Origin: Cyanobacteria bacterium HKST-UBA02
GTDB lineage: Bacteria > Cyanobacteriota > Vampirovibrionia > Obscuribacterales > Obscuribacteraceae
Direction of reading: 5' to 3'
NCBI GenBank assembly: GCA_020431945.1
Contig: JAGQHH010000351.1
Location: 1-9,267 of the forward strand
DNA length: 9,267 nucleotides
This document shows, piece by piece, positions 1 through 6,471 of the stretch (positions are counted from its first letter, which is position 1; every line of letters begins with the position of its first letter). Below the pieces are notes generated by a model. The model made no database searches. It was given only the letters and a program-made list of their open reading frames with translations, and was not told where the DNA came from. Position numbers and translations under genes: made by a program.

Positions 1-535
1 CGACGACGGCGCGGTTGTACCAGCTCCGGTCGAAAAAGACTATCTCTCCGGCGTTGGGAAGCTGTTTGACATAACGCTGGAAATACCACTGCCCGGACTC
101 CATCTCGCTGGGCTTGGGCAGAGCGACGATTCTCATGGCCCGGGGATTGAGGTGCTCGACAAAACGCCTTATCGTGCCGCCTTTTCCGGCTGCATCCCGG
201 CCTTCTAGAATCACCGCCACCCTGCGGTTGGTTTCCTGGACCCAGCGCTGCAATTTAATCAGCTCGATCTGGAGCTGGACGAGCTCGTTCTCATAATGCA
301 AATTGTCCAGAACACGATTGAGCTTGATCTTTCGCGACTTGAGAAGCTGTACCAGGCCGTTGCGGGTATTGAGAAGCCTGACGTCTTTCTCGGTGAGAAC
401 GCCTTCCTCGGCCTGGGGATCGAAAACAGCCGAATCGGTAACCAGGGAGAGACGATGGTTTTCCGCACCATTAGCGCCACCACTGGTCTTATCGGTCGCA
501 GGCTTGCTGCGGGTCTTTTTGCTCTTGTTTGCCAT
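1..535 (-). CDS. ppk2: Polyphosphate kinase 2 family protein, N-terminal part (runs off left edge)
   Basis: Translating the minus strand from the ATG at 535-533 gives 178 codons with no stop before the window edge. Residues 1-50 are a Lys/Ser/Ala-rich, probably disordered leader. Residues 77-104 form a helical stretch ([19 protein letters not shown]), typical just before the PPK2 core. Residues 111-120 carry the Walker A loop [10 protein letters not shown], followed by [30 protein letters not shown], and the Walker B region FFDRSWYNR at 168-175. All are hallmarks of PPK2, which transfers phosphate between polyphosphate and nucleotides in the cytoplasm. The C-terminal lid is outside the window, so the subclass (ADP- or AMP-phosphorylating, one-domain or fused) cannot be decided. 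It is divergent from the peroxidase cluster. There is no purine-rich Shine-Dalgarno just before the ATG; the upstream bases are GCACCT. The family call is firm, while the exact start is somewhat less certain. Confidence 0.93.
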   Translation of the reverse strand, partial: MANKSKKTRSKPATDKTSGGANGAENHRLSLVTDSAVFDPQAEEGVLTEKDVRLLNTRNGLVQLLKSRKIKLNRVLDNLHYENELVQLQIELIKLQRWVQETNRRVAVILEGRDAAGKGGTIRRFVEHLNPRAMRIVALPKPSEMESGQWYFQRYVKQLPNAGEIVFFDRSWYNRAVV

Positions 536-541
536 AGGTGC

Positions 542-547
542 TTTATA
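542..547 (-). promoter_or_regulatory. Possible -10 box of ppk2, close to the start codon
   Basis: On the minus strand this reads TATAAA, and only six bases separate it from the ppk2 ATG at 535. If it is a sigma70-type -10 box, transcription would begin at or within a base or two of the ATG, giving a leaderless mRNA. That would fit the missing Shine-Dalgarno. No good -35 hexamer lies 16-18 bases upstream, which weakens the call. Confidence 0.25.
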
Positions 548-553
548 CCCATA

Positions 554-582
554 TTGGCAATTCTATTTGTCTCGGATATCCT
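554..582 (+). promoter_or_regulatory. Putative sigma70-type promoter of the peroxidase operon
   Basis: TTGGCA at 554-559 (5 of 6 to TTGACA) and TATCCT at 577-582 (4 of 6 to TATAAT) are separated by exactly 17 bases. The pair lies in the 75-bp gap between the divergent ppk2 and peroxidase genes. It would start transcription near 589, giving a leader of about 20 bases that includes the AAGAGG-type ribosome binding site at 593-598. The arrangement is plausible, but it is only a consensus match. Confidence 0.4.
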
Positions 583-610
583 TAATAACCTGAAGAGGCG
601 GAATTCAAGT

Positions 611-1978
611 ATGGCCAAGGTATCCAAGCGTGTTCTATTGACCGGAGCGGGCGTCTGCGTCCTCCTGGGGCTCATGCTACCCATATCCAATTTCTTCCTG
701 CCCCGCGACCAGATCAAGGTCGAGGGCGGCACCCCTGAATTCGCCGCGGCTTCCAGAGTTTTACAGAAAAAATGTGCCGACTGCCATTCGCCGGATATGA
801 CATCCTATCCGATTTATTTCAATCTCCCGATAGCCAACCAGCTGATCAAGGAGGACATCGAAGAAGCCCAGGAGCACGTCACTTTCAGCCGAGCCAAGCT
901 CTCCGGCAAAGAAAGATTCTCCACCGTCGCCCAGGCCAAGATCTATTCGGTCATGGATTCAGGCGAGATGCCTCCGGCAAAATACACGCTCATGCACTGG
1001 GATGCCGGCATCACTCAGTCCGATAAAGATGTCATCCTGGACTGGATCAAATCGGAAGGTAAATCCATCGGAGTGGAGGCGATTCCGGAAGACAAAAACC
1101 CCTTCGATCCGGACACCCGGAAGGCCGCTCTGGGCAAAAAGCTTTTCCATGACAAACGGCTCTCCGGCGACGATACGGTCTCCTGTGCCAGCTGTCACGC
1201 TCTCGACAAGGGCGGCACCGACCATCTCAAGACGTCTACCGGGATAAAAGGGCAGAAAGGACCTGTAAACGCTCCCACAGTTTTCAACTCGGCTTACAAC
1301 CTTGCCCAGTTCTGGGACGGCCGCTCCCCGGACCTTGCGGATCAAGTAAGCGGCCCGGTCGACAACCCGGTAGAGATGGGCTCGAACTGGGAGCAGGTAA
1401 TGAGCAAGCTCAAGGAGGACAGCGAATACCAGAAGGAATTCGCCGACCTCTATCCGGAAGGCATGAACGCCAAGAGCATTGCCGACGCCATAGCCAATTT
1501 CGAAAAGACCCTGATCACGCCCGGGTCCGCCTTCGACCGCTTTCTTGCCGGCGACCTCAAGGCTCTCAAGAAAGACGAGCGCAAAGGCTACGATCTCTTC
1601 GTGAAGAATCAGTGTGTCACCTGCCATATCGGTCCCGCTCTGGGCGGCAAATCCTACGAGAAGATGGGAGTAAAAGGCGATTATTTCGCCTGGCGCGGCA
1701 ACCCCACGCCAGCCGATCTCGGTCGCTACAATTTCACGAAGAAAGAAGAAGACAAATACAAATTCAAAGTCCCGACTCTTCGCAATGTCGCTCTCACCTG
1801 GCCTTATTTCCACGACGGCTCCACCTCGGATCTGGGTGAAGCAGTGAAAATCATGGCAAAATATCAGAACGGTGTGGATCTCTCAGACGATGATACCGGG
1901 CTGATCGTGAAATTCCTCAACAGCCTGACCGGACAATATGAAGGCAAAATACTGACCACGGCGGACAAACCTAATTGA
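611..1978 (+). CDS. Tri-heme cytochrome c peroxidase (MauG/CcpA family) with N-terminal haem-binding domain
   Basis: A 455-residue protein. Residues 8-30 are a hydrophobic signal anchor, so the body lies in the periplasm or outside the membrane. Three CxxCH haem sites are present: CADCH 55-59, CASCH 192-196 and CVTCH 335-339. Residues 50-148 match the Haem_bd-type domain, with CxxCHS, SYPIYF, GEMPP and a final DWIKS. From about 166 on it is a di-haem peroxidase, with FDPDTRKAALGKKLFHDKRLS, FWDGR 234-238, NPVEMG 252-257 carrying the Glu conserved in bacterial di-haem peroxidases, and RNVALTWPYFHDGS 391-404. It probably reduces H2O2 to water with electrons from a small cytochrome, the extra haem acting as an entry or relay site. 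A start at 296 is possible in this frame but would run antisense through ppk2 and add haem-free sequence. The ATG at 611 has GAGGCGG upstream and begins a normal K/R n-region. The MauG branch also contains protein-modifying enzymes, so the substrate is inferred. Confidence 0.92.
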   Translation: MAKVSKRVLLTGAGVCVLLGLMLPISNFFLPRDQIKVEGGTPEFAAASRVLQKKCADCHSPDMTSYPIYFNLPIANQLIKEDIEEAQEHVTFSRAKLSGKERFSTVAQAKIYSVMDSGEMPPAKYTLMHWDAGITQSDKDVILDWIKSEGKSIGVEAIPEDKNPFDPDTRKAALGKKLFHDKRLSGDDTVSCASCHALDKGGTDHLKTSTGIKGQKGPVNAPTVFNSAYNLAQFWDGRSPDLADQVSGPVDNPVEMGSNWEQVMSKLKEDSEYQKEFADLYPEGMNAKSIADAIANFEKTLITPGSAFDRFLAGDLKALKKDERKGYDLFVKNQCVTCHIGPALGGKSYEKMGVKGDYFAWRGNPTPADLGRYNFTKKEEDKYKFKVPTLRNVALTWPYFHDGSTSDLGEAVKIMAKYQNGVDLSDDDTGLIVKFLNSLTGQYEGKILTTADKPN

Positions 1979-2529
1979 GACGCGAATCGAGATATCGTGG
2001 GAAAACTTTGCAGATGGCTGCGCTCCTGTCAATCATTATCGCGGCTCAGCCGGGACTGGCAGGCATCGCCGGTGAAGGCAACTGGGCGGCAAAGAAGGCG
2101 GAGCTCAGCACTGATGAATTCCTCAATCTTCTTTTTCGGAGCGAATTCCAACCCTACCACACCATTGCCAGACTCAAGGTCTCCTTTATCCCCGGAAAAT
2201 CGCCCGCTGACGCCGTGCTTTTTATTCTGGCACCGATTGTAGTACCAGAGCCCGACCTGCCGACCCGGGCGAATCTCGACAAATCACTTGAGCACCAGGC
2301 CTCGATATTCCGGGATATAGCCGCAAGGCTTCTAAGAAGCTCCCAGGTTCAAAAGCGCTGGCCTGGAGCGAAGATCGAAGAGAACTTCGTGATTCGTTTC
2401 ACCGACGCCAACGAAACAGACAAGACCATCGCGGTATTCACCGCGGACCGCTACGAGAGCGAACCGGAGAGAATCGAGACCCTGACGGCTGAGCTCCCGG
2501 CGCGCATTGGCGATCTCTGGAAGCAATAG
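1975..2529 (+). CDS. Secreted protein of unknown function
   Basis: I do not recognise this family. The reading frame opens with TTG at 1975, overlapping the TGA stop of the peroxidase by four bases (TTGA), which suggests translational coupling. This start gives a basic n-region (MRRESRYRGK) before a hydrophobic segment at 13-31 ending in QPGLAGIAG, a credible signal peptide. An in-frame ATG at 2014 is the alternative, but it would drop every basic residue before the hydrophobic core. The roughly 150-residue mature part has no cysteine and no clear motif. It mixes beta-like stretches (IARLKVSFIPG, AVLFILAPIVV, NFVIRFTD, TIAVFTAD) with one amphipathic helix near 105-122. The first of these resembles the opening strand of TonB C-terminal-like domains, but this is too weak to name it so. 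It probably works in the envelope with its neighbours: 14 bases separate it from the next gene. Confidence 0.75.
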   Translation: MRRESRYRGKTLQMAALLSIIIAAQPGLAGIAGEGNWAAKKAELSTDEFLNLLFRSEFQPYHTIARLKVSFIPGKSPADAVLFILAPIVVPEPDLPTRANLDKSLEHQASIFRDIAARLLRSSQVQKRWPGAKIEENFVIRFTDANETDKTIAVFTADRYESEPERIETLTAELPARIGDLWKQ

Positions 2530-2543
2530 GATATAGTTGACTC

Positions 2544-3797
2544 ATGATCTCGATCCGGTATCGTCGATTCTTCATCTCCCTCCTTCTCATGGTCGGTTCG
2601 ATGCTCGCCCTCGCCCTTGCTCAGACGGGTCAGGCCGGCGCCCAGGGAGGCTCCGGTCTGACTATCGAAGCTCTGCGCAGCCAGATTGAAGGAAGGCTCA
2701 ACGGTATCTGGTCCAATGTCTCCTCCGGTCAGGGAGGTGGTGCCGTGATCGATTTCACCATCGAGGGCTCCGGCCAGATGACCGGACTCAAGCTCTTCAA
2801 GTCGAGCGGTAACGAGGGCTTCGATCATGCCTGCGTGGGCACGATCAAACGTCTCGTCCCCCTGCCCGCTCTTCCTCCCGAGCTCGGAGTCAGCTCCATG
2901 GCTCTCAGAGCGACATTCGCTTCGACCCCGGCGAAGAAAGTCGGTCTCGGCTTCGCCCCCCTCGCAAGCCACAAGACCCAGACCCCGGCCGCTTCTTCCG
3001 TGCCAGCTTCCATACCGAATAATGTCCCGAAAGCGCCGGAGCAAAAACCCGGTCCGGGCAATGCCAAGCTCGCAGTGAAAAAACTCAACCAGGCGGTGGT
3101 TGCCATCAACGACAATAATTTCAAAACCGCCATCACTCTGTTAGAAGAGAGCCTCAAGCTCAACCCGGACTACAAGCTCGCCCGGGACAACCTGGCGGTG
3201 GCATACAACAACTACGGCATGGAACTCCAGAGCAACCCGGCGGAAGCCATTGCCATGTTCCACAGAGCCATCGCCCTGGAGCCCGGAAATACGCAAACCC
3301 GAGGTAATCTGGAGAAAGCGATCAAATTGGCCGGTAAAGATCCTGCTTCGTTCAAAGACAGGGTCGACCTGGGAGACCAGGCAGCAAAGTCCGGGGACAA
3401 AACCGGAGCGCGCTTCGAGTACGAGCAGGCCCTGGCTATCAAAGACGACCCTCAGGTGAAAGCCAGAATCCAGGCCCTTTTCGCCCCACCACCCCCGAAA
3501 GAGCCTCAGCAGCGTTTACAGGCCCAGAAAAAGCCGGAGCCTGTCAAAACGCCGGTCACCCCTCCAGTAAAGACCCCGGTCAAAGCAGCCCCTCCCCCAT
3601 CGGGCGTAGCAGCCGTCAATCAGAAGCTCGACACAGTCTACAAGCATCTGGACGAGCTCGAGAAACGCTGTTTCAAAAAGACTTTCGAGAACGACGACAT
3701 CGTCACCCGCTTGAACAGGCTCGATACCAAGTTCTTCGGCAAACCGCAACCAGGCAATCCCCGACGCAGGCTGGACGGTCTCCTTCTCATGCAATAG
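2544..3797 (+). CDS. Secreted TonB_C-like and TPR protein with proline-rich linker
   Basis: A 417-residue protein. Residues 1-34 are a signal peptide (ISIRYRRF, then a Leu/Ala-rich core, then AQTGQAGAQ). Residues 40-127 resemble a TonB C-terminal-type fold: a helix with IEGRLNGIW, then GGAVIDFTIEGSGQMTGLKLFKSSGNEGFDHACVG and a closing ALRATF strand. Residues 175-310 hold about three TPR-like helix pairs, including NNFKTAITLLEESLKLNPDY and PAEAIAMFHRAIALEPGN. Residues 314-353 are a Pro/Lys-rich linker. The C-terminus (355-417) carries two related units, LEKRCFKKTFENDDIVTRL and LDTKFFGKPQPGNPRRRLD. It is likely a periplasmic scaffold or assembly protein, with no enzymatic motif. The TonB_C-like unit sits at the N-terminus without a TonB membrane anchor or ExbBD genes, so iron-transport TonB function is not implied. 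The ATG at 2544 has AGGA at 2528-2531, a rather long spacing of 12 bases. It is the last gene of the plus-strand cluster. Confidence 0.85.
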   Translation: MISIRYRRFFISLLLMVGSMLALALAQTGQAGAQGGSGLTIEALRSQIEGRLNGIWSNVSSGQGGGAVIDFTIEGSGQMTGLKLFKSSGNEGFDHACVGTIKRLVPLPALPPELGVSSMALRATFASTPAKKVGLGFAPLASHKTQTPAASSVPASIPNNVPKAPEQKPGPGNAKLAVKKLNQAVVAINDNNFKTAITLLEESLKLNPDYKLARDNLAVAYNNYGMELQSNPAEAIAMFHRAIALEPGNTQTRGNLEKAIKLAGKDPASFKDRVDLGDQAAKSGDKTGARFEYEQALAIKDDPQVKARIQALFAPPPPKEPQQRLQAQKKPEPVKTPVTPPVKTPVKAAPPPSGVAAVNQKLDTVYKHLDELEKRCFKKTFENDDIVTRLNRLDTKFFGKPQPGNPRRRLDGLLLMQ

Positions 3798-3798
3798 C

Positions 3799-6456
3799 CT
3801 AGCGCAGCTTTTTCAGGCGCTCCAGCTCGCGGCTACGCTTGTCCAGGCTCTTGAGGTTGTGGCTCCTGGCGATCTCGACACAGGTTTCCTTGGCCTTGAT
3901 CGCTTCCTCGATCTTGCCACCATCCACGAGGCTCGAGGCCAGCATCGAATAAGCATCGGATATCGCCGAAGCGTTTCTGGAAGCCTCCCCTGCCGACACT
4001 TTCTGCCAGTAATTCACCGCAATCCTGGCATACTTTTCGGCACTGGCGGGATCTTTCTGCGCTCGGGAATTGAGGCACAACTGTTGCGCCGACCAGGTGA
4101 CGAGCCTCACCGATGTCGGTGACGGGCTCTCGAGACCCTCTGCGATTTCCACGACCCTGCGGTAATGCTCCATGCTCTCCTGTTTATGGTCCGTTGCCCA
4201 GAGCACATTTGCCAGGTTCGCCTCGTTAATCACCAGCTCGGGAGAGTCACCATATCTTTTATCGACAGCCTTGCATAATTCTCTGGCAAGCCTGGTCTGC
4301 TCTGCGGGGCTATTATCCAGAGCCGCCAGGGAACATCGCGCTTGCAGGGCGGGAATTATCCAGATCTCTTCACCCCGGCGATGACAGATGGCGATAGCCC
4401 GGTCGAGAGAGACCCTGGCCGGATCCTTGCGACCATCGAGCAGGTAGCTCTGCCCGAGGATACCATAGGCGTAAGCCAGAATTTTGGCATCCTTTCCCTG
4501 TGCCTTCTCAATGGACTCGATAATTCGATTCATGCGAGCGATGACTTCCGAAAATCGCTTCTGCTGCATCAACGCCGTCAATTCGAGCTGATTGATCGGC
4601 GACGGGGGCGGCGCCAGCTCCCGGAAGCCGACGCTGCAGCCCGGCATGGCCCGGGCGATGGCCTCGGCATCATTTTCAGAGAGCGCCGTCTGCCGGATAT
4701 CGAGACTGGCAAGCCCATCAAGTTTGAGGATATTGGCTTTTGCACCTCCATCGATCTCGGTCCGGGAGAGATCCAGACCTTTTAGATTGGGAAGGCTGGC
4801 AAGCTTTTGCAGAGACTGATTGTCCACCGGGGTATTGCCGAGATAGAGTTCCTCCAGCGACTGGAGACTATCGATATTCTCGAGGGTTCTGACATTGGTG
4901 TCCGAAAGTTTCAAAACACGCAGGCGCGGACTCTTGATGCAACTGAACACCTTATCAGATACGCTGCACATCGAGAGATCGATTACCATAGCATCTTTGA
5001 ATTCACTCAGCGCGGCACTGTTTTCGTCGTCAACCAGCATTCGGGCGACGAGCTTTCGAGTCGCGGGATCGTAACAGTTGTGCAAGTCGCTCGGCTTCAG
5101 TTCTATGACCGGCTTCTCGACTTCCCTTTCCGGAAGCAGATCACCGCTCTCTCGAGTAGCTGAAAACAGACAAACACCTGCCACTGCCAGCAGTACCAGA
5201 GCAATCACCAGCGGCAAGAAGATTCGGGAGGTTCGTGAGTTCTGGGTCTTTTCCTGAGAATATTCCGGCTCCTCCCGGGTCTGACCGCTCGAAACCCTGA
5301 GGTCGGACAGCATGTCCTCCATGGACGCGTATCGAGAATCAGGATCTTTTGCCAGACAACGGTCGACGACGCTCCGCAGCCAATCCGGAATGGATTCGTC
5401 AACAGCCAGAGAGCCCAGGTCCGGCGGCTCCTGCTCGGCGTGCATGGCGAGCGTCTCGAGGGGACTGCCGCCTGTGAAGGGCGGTCGGCCCGCAAGCATC
5501 TCGAAGATTACACAACCCAGCGAGTAGACCTCGGAGCGTCGATCGTATGGCAAACCACGGGCAGTATCGGCGCTCATGTAGAAAGGCGTTCCCGCGAGAG
5601 TCGGAGACCCCTCCGATATTTGCTGTTGCTCTGAATCTTGAATAATTTTAGCCAGACCGAAATCGATCAGGTGCACGGATAAAACACCGGCAGACCAGCT
5701 CAGAATGACGTTGCCTGGCTGGATATCGCGATGCAAGACCTTATGACCGTGCGCATAGGAGAGCGCTTCGCAGAGCTTGATAGCGATGTCGCAGGATACG
5801 GACCAGGGGAGCGGTCCATTCGCCTCGAGATATTCGGACAGCACCGTGCCGTCCACGAAATCCAGCACCATATACGGCGCACCGCCGGGGGTGACGTCGA
5901 AATCGAGCAGACGAACTATCCCGGGATGATTGAGCTTGCTCGTCGCCCTCGCCTCCTCCTGAAATGAGACCATCTGCGCCTCTGTCAGGGACCTGAGCAT
6001 CTTCACTGCCACCAGTTTTTTCAAGAGCAGATCGTAAGCCTTATAGACCTCGCCCGATGCACCGCTACCGAGACGCTGGAGTGGTCTGTAGCGCCCGATC
6101 GGGAAACTGTCCGCCGGTAACTCGAGAGCCGGGGCTTCTGCTTCGGTCTCAGTCGGAATCAGGACTTCGCGCTCCACCGCAACGGGGGGCTCTTCATCCC
6201 GGGAACCGAGTGGTGCCCGGCAGGAGCAGAGATCGAATCGAAAGATGAACTGAGTGAGAGAACCGCTCCGCCCCTGGGCTTGCCTCTTCCCGCAAGTTCG
6301 ACAAACCGAGACCTGCTGTTCCTCCATCGAGGTCTCCATCTCATCATCGGTGGTGCCGGGCTCGACACAACGGCAGCGACTGAGCCATTGCGTGAGACTG
6401 CCGGAGCCTTCTTCCGACTTCGGGCTCCCGCAAATCTTACAGACCTCTTCTTTCAA
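3799..6456 (-). CDS. Transmembrane Ser/Thr protein kinase with duplicated cysteine ribbon, LRR and TPR regions
   Basis: An 885-residue protein starting at TTG. Two copies of a cysteine unit occupy the N-terminus: CKIC...GSGSLTQW...CRC (6-30) and CRTC...RSGSLTQF...CSC (52-79), probably each binding a metal. The kinase domain spans about 122-387: glycine loop LGSGASGEVYKA 129-140, Lys152 in VAVK, Glu168, HRDIQPGN 242-249, DFG 265-267, EVYSLGCV 309-316. The HRDxK lysine is Gln246, the APE motif reads SAD, and the helix-F Asp is Glu309. Residues 411-432 are one membrane helix preceded by arginines, placing the kinase inside and the rest outside. Residues 488-604 hold about four leucine-rich repeats (LEELYLGNTPVDNQSLQKL, LKGLDLSRTEID). 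From 622 to the end are TPR-like helices. It probably senses an extracytoplasmic partner through LRR/TPR and phosphorylates cytoplasmic targets, if still active. It lies 15 bases downstream of the PATAN gene and is likely co-transcribed with it. Confidence 0.93.
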   Translation of the reverse strand: MKEEVCKICGSPKSEEGSGSLTQWLSRCRCVEPGTTDDEMETSMEEQQVSVCRTCGKRQAQGRSGSLTQFIFRFDLCSCRAPLGSRDEEPPVAVEREVLIPTETEAEAPALELPADSFPIGRYRPLQRLGSGASGEVYKAYDLLLKKLVAVKMLRSLTEAQMVSFQEEARATSKLNHPGIVRLLDFDVTPGGAPYMVLDFVDGTVLSEYLEANGPLPWSVSCDIAIKLCEALSYAHGHKVLHRDIQPGNVILSWSAGVLSVHLIDFGLAKIIQDSEQQQISEGSPTLAGTPFYMSADTARGLPYDRRSEVYSLGCVIFEMLAGRPPFTGGSPLETLAMHAEQEPPDLGSLAVDESIPDWLRSVVDRCLAKDPDSRYASMEDMLSDLRVSSGQTREEPEYSQEKTQNSRTSRIFLPLVIALVLLAVAGVCLFSATRESGDLLPEREVEKPVIELKPSDLHNCYDPATRKLVARMLVDDENSAALSEFKDAMVIDLSMCSVSDKVFSCIKSPRLRVLKLSDTNVRTLENIDSLQSLEELYLGNTPVDNQSLQKLASLPNLKGLDLSRTEIDGGAKANILKLDGLASLDIRQTALSENDAEAIARAMPGCSVGFRELAPPPSPINQLELTALMQQKRFSEVIARMNRIIESIEKAQGKDAKILAYAYGILGQSYLLDGRKDPARVSLDRAIAICHRRGEEIWIIPALQARCSLAALDNSPAEQTRLARELCKAVDKRYGDSPELVINEANLANVLWATDHKQESMEHYRRVVEIAEGLESPSPTSVRLVTWSAQQLCLNSRAQKDPASAEKYARIAVNYWQKVSAGEASRNASAISDAYSMLASSLVDGGKIEEAIKAKETCVEIARSHNLKSLDKRSRELERLKKLR

Positions 6457-6464
6457 TGAAGCGG

Positions 6465-6469
6465 CTCCC
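6465..6469 (-). promoter_or_regulatory. Ribosome binding site supporting the TTG start of the LRR/TPR kinase
   Basis: On the minus strand GGGAG lies eight bases before the TTG at 6456, within the 15-base gap after the upstream TAG stop at 6474-6472. The next in-frame Met would be residue 40 and would cut away the first cysteine ribbon, so this site and the ribbon together favour the TTG start. Confidence 0.6.
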
Positions 6470-6471
6470 GC

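Noticed and set aside
959..1813. Long minus-strand frame (284 codons) opposite the peroxidase
   Set aside because: The plus-strand frame encodes an unmistakable tri-haem peroxidase with all motifs; the antisense translation shows no recognisable domain and has codon patterns of a complementary shadow.
2451..3044. Minus-strand frame of 197 codons across the TonB_C-like gene start
   Set aside because: It spans two plus-strand genes with signal peptides and recognisable domains and has no motif of its own.
3799..3830. Possible terminator at the convergent junction (GCGC...TTTTT...GCGC)
   Set aside because: The four-base repeat is palindromic, the T-run lies inside the loop rather than after a stem, and it falls in coding sequence.
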